A stretch of 64,000 nt of DNA from assembly GCA_963764365.1 (NCBI GenBank), contig CAVXSI010000020.1, forward strand, positions 248,001-312,000, in the 5' to 3' direction. Position 1 is the first letter of the stretch. Each line of letters opens with the position of its first letter. A program made the position numbers and the translations under genes. Shown in pieces: positions 50,261-59,954 of the stretch. Below the pieces are notes generated by a model that was given only the letters and a program-made list of their open reading frames with translations, did no database searches and was not told the DNA's origin. The DNA comes from VRUE01 sp963764365. GTDB lineage: Bacteria; Actinomycetota; Thermoleophilia; Solirubrobacterales; 70-9.

Positions 50261-51312
50261 GTCGCTGCCCCCGCGAGGCCGTCTGCGTGGCGCCGCCGCT
50301 CGACCCAGTCGTCGACGTCCTGCCAGAGGTCGTAGATCCAGTCCGTGCGTGCCGGGCCCGCCGGGGGCACCGCGGCGCGCGGCACCCGCGTGATCTGGAC
50401 TCGGACCGTGAGCCCGACGAGGCCACCGCGCCAGATGTCGGACACCAGGCGCAGGCCGTCGAACCCATGGTGCGCGACGACGAGGATGTCCGCCGCGGGG
50501 GCGCCGTCGAGCAGCGCTCCGACGCCGCCCAGCCGCGGCGGCAGCAGGTGGCGCAGGCGCTCGGCCCGCGCCGCCAGACGTGGGTCGCGCTCGGCGATGC
50601 GGGCGATCGCCCGGGCGCGCCGCTGCGGCGTGAAGCGGGTTCCCTCGGGGAAGATCAGCACGCCCTCGTCCCGCTCCAGGCCGTGGGCGAGCGCGCCCAC
50701 CCGCTCCCGCTCCTCGGTTGCGCCCGTGCCGCGGCGCACGAAATAGTTCGGCAGGCGCCGCCCGGCCACGTCGAGGCAGGGGTCTGCGAGCAGCTCGCGC
50801 TTCAGCACGTAGCGCAGGCGGATCCCGTGCGGACGCGCGATCAGGTTGGCCGGCAGCAGGTTGTCGACGATGCTCGCGTGGCGGACCAGCACGATCACGG
50901 GGCCCGGAGCGACGTCCTCGCCATCCGTCACCTCCAGCCGCAGGCCGAACAGAGCGCGCACCGCGCCGAATAAGGCCGCGGCCCAGAGCAGCTGCAGGCG
51001 CAGGGTGGCCCGGCGCAGCCAGGCGTCGCGGCGACCGCCCAGGCTGGCGATCCACACCGCCGCCAGCGCCGCCAGCCCCGCCACCTCGGCGGCGAGGTAT
51101 ACCCAGAGGAAGAGCGCGAGCCGGGTCGCGGTGGGCGGAACTCGGGACACCGCCCAGCGCCCCAGGTCGATCGCCAGGCCGACGACCAACAGCGCCGGCA
51201 GCAGCGCGGTGGTCAGCAGCAGGCCCAGCACGAGCGGGGGGATCGAACGCAGCCGACGCCGGAGCGTTTCGGATCGAGTCTCATCGACACCACCCCGTTG
51301 CACGCCAATCAT
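50257..51312 (-). CDS. 1-acylglycerol-3-phosphate acyltransferase-like membrane protein
   Basis: This 351-residue protein has a membrane N-terminus (PPLVLGLLLTTALLPALLVV and further helices), then PlsC motifs VIVLVRHASIVDNLLPAN (HxxxxD), RRLPNYFVRRGTG and VLIFPEGTRFTPQRRARA (FPEGTR). It would acylate a lysophospholipid or other lipid. ATG 51312 is chosen as first start after the neighbouring possible interrupted gene. Coupled to the DUF1295 gene. Confidence 0.85.
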   Translation of the reverse strand: MIGVQRGGVDETRSETLRRRLRSIPPLVLGLLLTTALLPALLVVGLAIDLGRWAVSRVPPTATRLALFLWVYLAAEVAGLAALAAVWIASLGGRRDAWLRRATLRLQLLWAAALFGAVRALFGLRLEVTDGEDVAPGPVIVLVRHASIVDNLLPANLIARPHGIRLRYVLKRELLADPCLDVAGRRLPNYFVRRGTGATEERERVGALAHGLERDEGVLIFPEGTRFTPQRRARAIARIAERDPRLAARAERLRHLLPPRLGGVGALLDGAPAADILVVAHHGFDGLRLVSDIWRGGLVGLTVRVQITRVPRAAVPPAGPARTDWIYDLWQDVDDWVERRRHADGLAGAAT

Positions 51313-51464
51313 TCTGACACCGCCCTGCCGCCCGGGATCCGAACCGTCCCATGGAGCCTCGAGGATCAGGTAGACGGCGCCCTCCGATCGCCGGCGCTGC
51401 GCAGCCTCCTCGCCGTCGGCGGCCTGACATTCGCCGAACACAAGCGCGCCAAGCAGACCGACCC
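51298..51464 (+). pseudogene. Possible N-terminal part of a gene interrupted by the IS element
   Basis: A plus-strand frame from TTG 51298 reads GIRTVPWSLEDQVDGALRSP-ALRSLLAVGGLTFAEHKRAK up to the IS boundary, and looks protein-like. On the other side of the IS a frame continues with THRWKFELALPVGFDRDELS. The two would form one small gene, but no intact relative is known to me, so this is a tentative reading. Confidence 0.35.
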
Positions 51465-51478
51465 TGACCGGCCCCCGT

Positions 51479-52434
51479 TTACTGGTCCACCCTCGGTGAG
51501 AGTTCGTGGTCGGTATCAACCCGCACGGTAGCGGGGTCGACCGCCGCCTCGCGGAGTGAGCCCGTAGGGCAATCGGAGCGAGGCGGCGGGGCGCCGTTCT
51601 CCTCCCGCCAGCGCTCGGCGAAGCGCGCCGGTGGCAGCATCCCCAGGGACGAGTGCGGGTGTTCGGTGTTGTAGGCGACGATCCAGTCGGCGAGGATGAC
51701 CTTCGCCTCGGCCAGCGTGAAGAACAGCTCGACGTCGAGCACCTCGTCGCGGGTGCGGCCGTTGAAGGACTCGATGAAGGGATTCTGCCAGGGCGAGCCC
51801 GGCTCGATGTAGGCGGTGGCGGTCTTGCCCAGCCGGCACCAGTCGCGCAGGGTGTGGGCGATCAGCTCGGGGCCGTTGTCGCAGCGGATGTGCTCGGGTG
51901 CGGTGCCGCGGGCGGCGACGAGGCGCTCCAGCAGGGCGACGGTGTCCTCGGCGGTGATCGAGCGCGCCACCTCGCTCGCCAACGCCTCGCGGGTGAACTC
52001 GTCGATCACGTTCAGCACCCGCAGCTGGCGTCCGTCGGCTGTTTCGTCGCACTGGAAGTCGAGCGCCCAGACGTGGTCGGGGTGGGTGGCGCGCAGCCGC
52101 TTGCCGTCGCGGTTATCGCCCACCCTGGCGCGCTTTGCCTTGCGGCGGGGCACCCGCAAGCCCTCATCGCGCCAGAGGCGCTGCACGCGCTTCTTGTTGA
52201 CTTCCCAGCCCTCTTCGAGCAGGCGGGCGTGGGCGCGGCGATAGCCCCAGCGCTTCTTGTCTTTGGAGATCTCACGCAGCCGCTTGCGAAGGGCGGCGTC
52301 GTCGGGGGCAACCTGCGGCTCGTGGCGCTGCGTGGATCGGTGCTGGCCGGCGATCCGGCACGCCCGACGCTCGGAGAGGCCGAGGCGGTCCTGAAGCATC
52401 AGGACCGCTCGGCGCTTCCGGGCCGGGCCTAGAA
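51479..52434 (-). CDS. IS3-family transposase OrfB (DDE integrase)
   Basis: The catalytic part of the transposase: HTH_21-like region (MLQDRLGLSERRACRIAG, RWGYRRAHARLLEEGWEVNK), then an rve integrase core with the DDE residues in WALDFQCDETADGR (Asp), HIRCDNGPELIAHTLRDW (Asp) and PFIESFNGRTRDEVLDVE (Glu), and the closing YNTEHPHSSLGMLPPARFAE. It is likely made as OrfAB by -1 frameshifting; an internal ATG at 52399 could start OrfB alone. The stop lies within the left terminal repeat. Confidence 0.93.
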
Positions 52435-52731
52435 ATTTCCCCGGGCGATCTCCTGGTAGGCGCGGATGTCGAGCTCCTTGTCGGCGACGATCTGCTTCAG
52501 CTCGCGGTTCTCCTTCTCGAGCTCCTTCAGCCGCTTGACGTCGTCGGCCTTCATGCCGCCGTACTGGTTGCGCCAGCGGTGGAAGGTCTGCTCGGAGATC
52601 TCCAGCTCCTTCGCCACCTCGGGCACCTGCTTGCCTTCGCCGAGCATCCGCTCGGCCTCCCTGAGCTTGCGGATGATCTGCTCGGGGGTGTGTCGTCTTC
52701 TCTTCACTTGCGTCGGTCCTCCTTGGCCCAT
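52429..52731 (-). CDS. IS3-family OrfA
   Basis: This 100-residue protein has a transposase_8-type HTH (RRRHTPEQIIRKLREAERML, VPEVAKELEISEQTFHRWRN) and a leucine-zipper-like helix (VKRLKELEKENRELKQIVAD). It gives DNA binding to the OrfAB fusion. At its 3' end the heptamer GGGAAAT (52435-52441 on the minus strand) is set as G-GGA-AAT in the orfA frame, a classical -1 slippery site just before the TAG. Confidence 0.92.
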   Translation of the reverse strand: MGQGGPTQVKRRRHTPEQIIRKLREAERMLGEGKQVPEVAKELEISEQTFHRWRNQYGGMKADDVKRLKELEKENRELKQIVADKELDIRAYQEIARGNF

Positions 52732-52783
52732 TGTCGCGGGCCGGTAGGACTCTCACAAGGGTCGGACCGATTTCAGGGGGTCA

Positions 52784-52949
52784 TGCCGATACGACCCATC
52801 GCTGGAAGTTCGAGCTCGCGCTGCCGGTCGGCTTCGATCGCGACGAGCTCAGCCAATGGAGCGAACGGATCGACGGTCCGCGTCTCCGCACCCTGGTCAG
52901 TCGGCGCCCGGGAGGAGGTCCGTATCATTTACACATCTATCATGTGTAA
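52784..52949 (+). pseudogene. C-terminal gene fragment right of the IS element
   Basis: The frame reading THRWKFELALPVGFDRDELS, then QWSERIDGPRLRTLVSRRPG and ending PYHLHIYHV has protein-like composition but no start outside the IS. The TAA lies within the operator palindrome of the ferredoxin gene. It is probably the remainder of the gene whose front lies left of the IS. Confidence 0.4.
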
Positions 52950-52950
52950 A
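52928..52950. promoter_or_regulatory. Operator TTTACACA-N7-TGTGTAAA upstream of ferredoxin
   Basis: A perfect inverted repeat (TTTACACAT-CTATC-ATGTGTAAA) ends 14 bases before the ferredoxin ATG. The same half-sites with the same seven-base spacing occur upstream of the Cys-rich regulator at 54329-54351, linking both genes to one DNA-binding protein. Confidence 0.7.
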
Positions 52951-52964
52951 TAAGGAGGCGACTG

Positions 52965-53231
52965 ATGGCTTATGTGATCAACGAGCCCTGCATCGGCACG
53001 AAGGACAACTCCTGCGTCGAGGTTTGCCCGGTCGACTGCATTCATCCAACTCCTGAGGAGCCCGGCTACGGCCAGCATGAGCAGCTCTACATCGACCCCG
53101 ACGAGTGCATCGACTGCGACGCCTGCGTCGAGGCCTGTCCGGTCGACGCGATCACCCCGGAGGACCAGGTGCCGCCGGAGTGGCAGAAATACATCGAGAT
53201 CAACGCCGCCTACTTCAGGGATCCGGAGTAG
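52965..53231 (+). CDS. 7Fe-type ferredoxin
   Basis: This 88-residue soluble electron carrier has ligands for a [3Fe-4S] and a [4Fe-4S] cluster: PCIGTKDNSCVEVCPVDCIH and ECIDCDACVEACPVDAI. The C-terminal PPEWQKYIEINAAYFRDPE is typical of FdxA-like proteins of Actinomycetota. AAGGAGG lies directly upstream of ATG 52965. A palindrome shared with the regulator gene covers the promoter. The 3' end overlaps the convergent hemerythrin gene by 17 bases. Confidence 0.95.
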   Translation: MAYVINEPCIGTKDNSCVEVCPVDCIHPTPEEPGYGQHEQLYIDPDECIDCDACVEACPVDAITPEDQVPPEWQKYIEINAAYFRDPE

Positions 53232-53655
53232 CGGCCTCGGCTTCCTCGATCGCCGCGGCGAGGCGGGCAAGGTCGTCGGGGCCGAGCGCCTCTTCGACCA
53301 TCGGAAAGAGCCAGCGCTCCTCGAAACGGACGTGGTCGTGGAGGAGGCCTCCCAGTTCTCGGGCCTCCTCCAGGGTGGTCTCGCCGGCCTCGAGTCGCAG
53401 CGCCTCGCGGCGGATCGCGAGATGCTCGTCGAGCATCCGCCGCACCCCGTTTCTGTCCACCTCGGCGTGCATGGCCCAACCCGGGAGCAGCACCTCCTCC
53501 TCGACTCGGAAGTGGCGCTTCCCGTCGTTGCGCCAAAATTCGAGGAAGGCTCGCGCCTCCTCCTCCAGGTCGTCTGCCTCCTTCAGCTTCTTCGCGGCGA
53601 GCAGGGCGACGAGGTGCTCGCGCGAGAGGGGACGAAGTGCCTCAGCGCGTTTCAT
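53215..53655 (-). CDS. Hemerythrin-like HHE protein
   Basis: The 146 residues form a four-helix HHE domain with the diiron ligands spread over LSREHLVALLAAKKLKEA, NDGKRHFRVEEEVLLPGWAM, LDEHLAIRREALRL and LLHDHVRFEERWLFPMVEEA. Such proteins bind O2/NO or act in iron handling and FeS repair. ATG overlaps the stop of the upstream regulator (ATGA), so the two are one operon facing the ferredoxin gene. Confidence 0.92.
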   Translation of the reverse strand: MKRAEALRPLSREHLVALLAAKKLKEADDLEEEARAFLEFWRNDGKRHFRVEEEVLLPGWAMHAEVDRNGVRRMLDEHLAIRREALRLEAGETTLEEARELGGLLHDHVRFEERWLFPMVEEALGPDDLARLAAAIEEAEAATPDP

Positions 53656-54314
53656 GCAGCCCCGGCTCTCTCCACCTCGACCATGCAGCCGGCGCGGCGA
53701 GGGTCGCGGGGCTCGAAGCGCGCCAGCCTCGCCGTGGGGTCGAGGGTCGCCAGCAGCCCCACGGTGATACCGCGGTGCAGGGTGCAGACCACATCCGACC
53801 TCTCCAGGGCCGAGTCCCGGTAGGGGCAGTTGTCCAGCCGGCAGGTGAAGCCGCCTGCCTGGTCGCGCTCGATCGCCGGCTGGAAGCCCAGCGCGGCAAG
53901 GGCCGAGCGGAAGCCCTCGACCGGATTGTCAGCCGCCCCCGGCGCCAGCTCCAGTCCGATCTCCCGCCCGGTTCTCTCCAGCGCGCGCAGGCGGCCTGAC
54001 CCGCCCGGCGTCGCGCGGGCGAGCCAGCGCGACATGTCGGTGTACCCGCTGGGACGCTCGCCGCCAGGGCGGGCGCCGGACGCGACCAGCCACCTGTCTC
54101 CGGGGCGCCCCCTCGAGCCACGACTGCGTCGCCGCTCGACCAGCCCTGACTCCTCCAGCCGCGCGAGATGCCTCCGGATGCCGTTGACGTGCAGGCCCAG
54201 CAGGCCCGCGAGCTCCTCGGTGCTCATTGGGGCTCGGCGCTCTATCAGGAGGGTGAAGATGCGCGCGCGGGTCTTCTGCTCCAGGACGTCGTCGCTGACG
54301 CTCGGCAGGTCCAT
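53652..54314 (-). CDS. Cys-rich HTH regulator (COG2345/SufR-like)
   Basis: This 220-residue protein has a winged HTH (TRARIFTLLIERRAPMSTEE, LAGLLGLHVNGIRRHLARLE, ESGLVERRRSRGSRGRPGDR) like ArsR/SufR proteins, and a C-terminal domain with four cysteines, C158, C163, C177 and C210 (TCRLDNCPYRD, VVCTLHRG, RRAGCMVEV), a pattern known from FeS-binding SufR-type regulators. It may sense FeS cluster or redox state. An operator copy lies 15 bases before its ATG and another before the ferredoxin gene; it is coupled to the hemerythrin gene. Confidence 0.87.
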   Translation of the reverse strand: MDLPSVSDDVLEQKTRARIFTLLIERRAPMSTEELAGLLGLHVNGIRRHLARLEESGLVERRRSRGSRGRPGDRWLVASGARPGGERPSGYTDMSRWLARATPGGSGRLRALERTGREIGLELAPGAADNPVEGFRSALAALGFQPAIERDQAGGFTCRLDNCPYRDSALERSDVVCTLHRGITVGLLATLDPTARLARFEPRDPRRAGCMVEVERAGAA

Positions 54315-54328
54315 GACCGCCGCCTATC

Positions 54329-54351
54329 TTTGCACAGGCTTGATGTGTAAA
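54329..54351. promoter_or_regulatory. Operator TTTGCACA-N7-TGTGTAAA upstream of the Cys-rich regulator
   Basis: Half-sites TTTGCACA and TGTGTAAA seven bases apart match the ferredoxin operator except for one base. The site begins 15 bases before the regulator start, consistent with autoregulation. Confidence 0.65.
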
Positions 54352-54423
54352 AGATGGGGGGCCTCGGTCCGGTGGGCGACTGGCGCTTCGAACCCCGTGG
54401 CCCGTCCCTGCGTAGACGGGGAA

Positions 54424-54525
54424 GTGACGGCTCGTAGGAACCTGGCATACGCGACCATCGCCGTCGCGGCGCTCACCCTGCTCGCCTATGACCACGACCA
54501 TGCGATCGATACGGAGAATCCCTGA
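54424..54525 (+). CDS. Possible 33-residue membrane peptide
   Basis: GTG 54424, with GGGGAA just upstream, opens a short frame: basic start (VTARRNLAYA), hydrophobic helix (TIAVAALTLLAYD) and polar end HDHAIDTENP. It has the shape of a small single-helix protein. No family or partner is recognised, and length alone is weak support. Confidence 0.35.
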   Translation: MTARRNLAYATIAVAALTLLAYDHDHAIDTENP

Positions 54526-54558
54526 GCAGCGCTGGGCGTGCCACCCTGGACGATGCTC

Positions 54559-56873
54559 TCAACCGATCAGGCGCGCTCTGACCGTGGCGGCGATGTTCAG
54601 CCGCAGCGCCCGCCGCGTCGCGTGTGCCGCGGCCAGCAGCGCCAGGGCGAGCGCCGGGCCGATCACCAGCAGGAAGCTCGGCGGCTTCGGGTGCAGGCCG
54701 ATTTCGAACCAGGCTTCGGAGATCCGCTGCGACAGCGGCGAGGCGATCAGCACACCGAGCGGGATTGAGAGCGCGGCTGCGACGAGGGTTTGGGCGAGCG
54801 CCTCGCCGGCCACCGCCGCCCCGATCTGGCTCCGGCCGTAGCCGAGCGCCGCCAGGGTCGCGAACTCGCCCCGGCGATCCAGGTAGGAGAGCGTCAGGGT
54901 GGAGACGAGGAAGAGCGCGCCGACGCCGAGGCTGATCGCCTGCAGGACGGAGATCAACCCGGTCAGCTCGGCGAGCAGTTCGCGCTCCGCCGAGATCGCC
55001 GAGGCCTTCGAGGTCACCCGCGCCACGGCGGGATCGGCGCGCAGGCGGCGGGCGGCGGTCGCGTTCCCGGCGACGAGCAGGCCGGTCGCACGGCCGGGGA
55101 GGCCGAGCAGCCGAGCGGCCTCGGCCCGCGGCAGGTAGGTCTGTTCGGTCGCCAGGGTGCGGGCGATGCCGGCGACGCGGACCGTGGCGCGGTGCCCCGA
55201 GGTGCGCAGCGCGACCTCGTCCCCCGGGGCGGCGCCGAGCTTGTCCGCGGTCTGCGCGCTGAGCACGATCCGTCCCGGCCCGGGACCGGAGCCGGCGGTG
55301 AGGTCGAGCTGCAGCAGAGCCGGGCGTCGCGGCAGCCCGGTGAGCTGCACGCCGGCGTGGCCCGCGCCGCCGGCCGCGCTCAGTTCCGCCGGTCCCTTCA
55401 CCGTCGCCTCGGCGCGCGCCGCCCCGGCTCGCTTCGCGAGCGCCGTCGCCCGGCCGTCGGACAGCGGATGCGCGAGGTCGGCCGAGTGGGTCCAGCCCTG
55501 GTTGGCGAACGCCGCGTCTACCGAGCTGTCGGTCGAGGAGACGAGGATGTTGAGCGCCGCCCCGAGCCCGACCGCGCCGGCGATACTGACCACGGTGGCC
55601 GCGCTGAGGAGGGGCCTGCGCAGCAGCCCGCGCAGGCCGTAGGTGAGCGCCGGGGGGCCGACCGCGGTCAGTCGCTGCAGCCAGCCGGGCAGCTCGAAGG
55701 AGCCGACGCTCTCGCCGCGCAGGGCCTCGATCGGGTCGAGGCGGGCGAGCCGGTAGGCGGGGAAGACGGCGGCGAGCAGCGTCGCGATCATCGCCAGGCC
55801 GGCCGCCAGGGCGAGCGGTTCGAGCGCCAGCGGGTACTGGGTGCCGGGGAAGCCGACCGCGCTCGAATACTCGTTCGCGACCAGCCGCCCGACGCCGATC
55901 GTCACCCCGACCGCGAGCGCCGCGCCGAGCACGGCCAGCGCCGCCGCCGGCAGCAGCACCGAGGCGACCACGGTGCGCGGCGGATAGCCGATCGCGAGCA
56001 GCGCCCCCAGCTCGCGGCGCTGCGAGCTGACCAGGCGGCGCAGGCTGAGCGCGATCAGGAGCAGCCCGACGATCCCGAAGACGACTCCCATCACCGGCGC
56101 GAAGATCGAGAAGCTGTGGATGTCGGCGTTGGTCAGGCGCAATCCGTACTGGCGCGAGCGAGGCGTGACCCGGGCGACCGGCAGGCCCGCCGCGAGGCGA
56201 TGGGCGGCGCGTCCGTCGCCGCCGCCGGGGAGGTCGGCGGCGAGGTCGTTGGCGCGGCCGCGCAGCCCGGTCAGCCGCTGCAGCGAGCCGCGCGGCAGGA
56301 AGGCGACGGCGAGCGAGCCGCGCTGGGGGACGAGGTAGTCGGGGTTGGCGGTCGCCAGCAGGTACTCGGGGCTGCGGGCCAGGCCCCGCACCTGCATGGC
56401 GAGCTCGCGGCCGGCGATCCGCAGGCGGAGGCGATCGCCGGGGTGGATGCCGAGGCGATCGGCGTAGTCGGTGTCGATCACCGCCCCCCTCGGCGCGCCG
56501 GAGTCGAGTCCCCGGCCGGCGGTGACGGCGAGGCGGTTGAGCGGGGCCTCCACCGGCATCCCGACGACCTCGGCGGTGCTCTGCGTGCCGCCGTACAGGG
56601 CCGCGCCGTCGAGGATCAGGCGCGTCTCCGCGCGGCGGGCGCCGACCGTGCGCGCCCGGGCCGCCAGCTGCCGCTGGGAGAGGGGATCGCGCAGGCGCAG
56701 GTCGAGGCCGGCGAGCGCGTAGCGCGAGTAGAAGGAGTCGCGGGTGTGTTCGACGTCGTGCAGGGCCAGCGAGATGCCCGCCGCCGTTCCCGGGCCGGCG
56801 CCGATCACGACGACGATCAGGACGGCCCGTAGCCCCATCGCCCGCAGGTCGCGGAATGCCTTGCGCCAGAGCA

Positions 56874-56874
<1 letters not shown>
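54559..56874 (-). CDS. ABC transporter permease, FtsX/MacB type
   Basis: This 771-residue permease has ten helices arranged as two FtsX repeats, each following a large extracytoplasmic domain: start MLWRKAFRDLRAMGLRAVLI, helices FGIVGLLLIALSLRRLVSSQ and RRELGALLAIGYPPRTVVAS, cytoplasmic LARLDPIEALRGESVGSFEL, and the second set GVGALFLVSTLTLSYLDRRG-EFATLAALGYGRSQI. Such exporters move lipids, lipoproteins or peptides. ATG 56874 overlaps the ATPase stop (ATGA). Confidence 0.9.
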
Positions 56875-57584
<710 letters not shown>

Positions 57585-57691
57585 GCTCCTCCCCGAGATG
57601 TCGGCGGATCAACTCGACCGCCTGCATAGTTGCAGACTCGTGTATGCGATGCCTCGGTGCAGGTCGGTGGATCCGGGAATCGACCCGCGCG

Positions 57692-58120
57692 CTACCGGAA
57701 CCGCAGGACTTCGCTGCTGCGGGCGTAGCCGCCCGCCGGCTGCACCGTCTTCGCCACCGCCAGGGCGGAGCTTGCGTGGTGCGAGCCGACCGGCACGGTC
57801 AGGCTCTCGCTGCTGCCGCCGACGACCGCGAAGGGGACCTTGTGCTTGCGGCCGCCGGTCGAGAGGATCACGGTGCCGTTGCACGTGCCGTTGCGCGAGC
57901 CGGCGCACCTGACCTGCACCAGCGCGTCGCGCCCGAGCAGTTGCGCGCTGCCGCGGGCGAAGGAGAGGCTCATCTGCGACGGGGCGTCGAAGGCCGAGCG
58001 GGCGCCGGCGGTCGTCGGGGCGGCCGCGGTGGCGAGAAGCGCGGCGGCGCAGAGGGTCGCCCCCAACCGCCGTTGCCACCTTCGCGAACTGCCAATGGGT
58101 CGAGCCGGGGTCGCATCCAT
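57692..58120 (-). CDS. Secreted protein of unknown function
   Basis: The protein starting at ATG 58120 has 142 residues: basic N-region (RRWQRRLG), hydrophobic core (ATLCAAALLATAAAP) and a likely signal-peptidase site after TTAGA. The mature part is beta-rich (SQMSLSFARGSAQLLGRDAL, TVILSTGGRKHKVPFAVVGG) with a Cys pair CAGSRNGTC. Earlier in-frame ATGs are possible but would bury the signal sequence. No family recognised. Confidence 0.65.
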   Translation of the reverse strand: MDATPARPIGSSRRWQRRLGATLCAAALLATAAAPTTAGARSAFDAPSQMSLSFARGSAQLLGRDALVQVRCAGSRNGTCNGTVILSTGGRKHKVPFAVVGGSSESLTVPVGSHHASSALAVAKTVQPAGGYARSSEVLRFR

Positions 58121-58268
58121 ACGGACATGGCACCACATCTGTACGAGAACTTCTCTCGGAGATTCGTCCAACATCGCCATTCAAGGCTAAAGGTCGTCAG
58201 TTCGAGCGCCGGTCCGCGCATCCATCCGGACGCTCAAGCCTTCGCGGATTGAGTCCGACCATTAGGTC

Positions 58269-59954
58269 ATGGCCCCCGAAATCGCCCAGATCGCAAGACC
58301 CAAACTTGGCCGCGGCCGCGGCCTGGTCGCCCTGCTCGCCGTCGCCTTCGCGGTTGCCTGGCCGGCCGTTGAGCGCGCCGACGCCGCTCCGTCTTGCCAC
58401 GGCAAGAGGGCGACGATCGTCTCCAATGCCCGGAGGATCGTCGGCACCAAGGCGCCGGACGTGATCGTCGCCGGCGGCGGCGACAACACGATCTACGGCG
58501 AAGGCGGCAACGACCTGATCTGCGCCGGCGGCGGCAACGACACGGTCCACGCGGGCCGCGGCAGCGACACGGTGGTCGGCGACGGCGGCAACGACACGAT
58601 CTACGGCGAACGGGGCTCCGACCACCTCTACGGCGGCGGTGGCGAAGACGCCCTGTTCGGCGAAAACGGCAACGACAAGCTCGACGGCGGCGGCGGCAAC
58701 GGCGACCGCGTCAACGGCGGCCCGGGCGACGACTCGCTCTCCGGCGGCCCGGGCGACTACGACATCCTCACCGGCGGCCCCGGCAGCGACAGGATCGACG
58801 GCGGCCCGGGCGCGCACGACGTCGCCTCCTACGCCGGCACCGGCGGCGCGGTGACGATCGACCTGCAGACACAGCGCGTGAGCGGGGCGGAGCGAGAGCA
58901 CATGAGCGGGATCGAGGACGCCCTCGGCGGCTCCGGCGACGACACGATCGTCGGCAACTCCGCGACCCCGAACCGGCTCGACGGCGGCCCCGGCGATGAC
59001 CGCCTCGTTCCCGCCGGCCCCGGCGACGAAGCCTTCGGCGGCCCCGGGTCGGACGAATGCAGCGCCGGCTTCTCGGGCGAGACCTCCTGCGGCCCGAGCC
59101 AGGGGATGAACGGCACCGCGGTCGAGCTCTACAGCAGCATCGACGGCGTCACCAGCCTGATCGTCACCGGCGGCGAAGGTCCCGACGCGGTCAACGTCGG
59201 CTTCGCCGGCGGCGCCTACACCGTCCACGGCGAACCGGGCGGAGCGCCGGTCCTGCTCGGCGATCCGACCTCGCCGGCCTGCGCCGCGGACGCCGCGGCG
59301 GACGCGGTCACCTGTCAGGGCCCGATCGCCTCGATCCTCGCCTCCCTCGACGGCGGCAACGACCGTTTCACGGTCGACGGCAGCGTGCCCTCCTCGGTCT
59401 CCTCGATCATCGACGGCGGCAAGGGCGACGACACGCTGCGCGGCGGCAAGGGCGACGACGTCCTCTACGCGGGCGAAGACCACGATCCCGACACGCTCGA
59501 AGGGGGAGGGGGGTCCGACGTCCTCTACGGAGTCAACATCTTCCACCCGCGCAAAGACAGCGGCGCCGCGACGATGATCGGTGGCCCGGGCAGCGACCTG
59601 CTGATCGGCGGCCAGCCCTGTGACGGCGACCTCTTCGACGGCGGCCCGGGCGCCAACGACAGCGCCTCCTTCGCCCGCGTCCGCAACAGCGGCATCTTCG
59701 TCGAGGCGACGATCGGCGGCGCCGTGCTCGACCCCAACGTGGGCGGTTGCCACGCCGGTCACATCGACTCGAGCGTCGAGAAGATCGAGGGGTCGACGGG
59801 ACCCGACATCCTCACCGGCGACGGCGGGCCGAACGTCCTGCTCGGCCGCGGCGGCAACGACCGGCTCGACGGGATGGGCGGCAACGACACTTGCGTTGGC
59901 GGCGGCGGTCGAGACCGCGCCCGCGGCTGCGAGCAGACGGCCTCGACTCCGTAG
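58269..59954 (+). CDS. Secreted RTX-repeat (hemolysin-type Ca-binding) protein
   Basis: This 561-residue exported protein has a signal peptide (RGLVALLAVAFAVAWPAVER, cleavage near ADAA) followed by arrays of the Ca2+-binding nonapeptide GGxGxDxUx, for example YGEGGNDLICAGGGNDTVHA, GGGGEDALFGENGNDKLDGG and GGPGDDSLSGGPGDYD. A non-repeat middle part (about residues 280-380) interrupts, then repeats resume to the end. These fold into beta-rolls outside the cell on Ca2+ binding. No enzymatic domain is seen; the role may be structural or adhesive. Confidence 0.88.
   Translation: MAPEIAQIARPKLGRGRGLVALLAVAFAVAWPAVERADAAPSCHGKRATIVSNARRIVGTKAPDVIVAGGGDNTIYGEGGNDLICAGGGNDTVHAGRGSDTVVGDGGNDTIYGERGSDHLYGGGGEDALFGENGNDKLDGGGGNGDRVNGGPGDDSLSGGPGDYDILTGGPGSDRIDGGPGAHDVASYAGTGGAVTIDLQTQRVSGAEREHMSGIEDALGGSGDDTIVGNSATPNRLDGGPGDDRLVPAGPGDEAFGGPGSDECSAGFSGETSCGPSQGMNGTAVELYSSIDGVTSLIVTGGEGPDAVNVGFAGGAYTVHGEPGGAPVLLGDPTSPACAADAAADAVTCQGPIASILASLDGGNDRFTVDGSVPSSVSSIIDGGKGDDTLRGGKGDDVLYAGEDHDPDTLEGGGGSDVLYGVNIFHPRKDSGAATMIGGPGSDLLIGGQPCDGDLFDGGPGANDSASFARVRNSGIFVEATIGGAVLDPNVGGCHAGHIDSSVEKIEGSTGPDILTGDGGPNVLLGRGGNDRLDGMGGNDTCVGGGGRDRARGCEQTASTP

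Larger units (their letters stand above)
51465..52783 (-). mobile_element. IS3-family insertion sequence
   Basis: A 1.3 kb element carries orfA and orfB in the -1 relation of IS3 elements. Imperfect terminal inverted repeats are visible: the left end TGACC...CTGGTCCACCCTCGGTGAGAG and the right end (complement) TGACCCCCTGAAATCGGTCC, continuing GACCCTTGTGAGAG. Both share TGACC, CCCC, GGTCC, ACCCT and GTGAGAGT. The exact left tip and target duplication could not be fixed. The transposase motif is intact. Confidence 0.85.
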
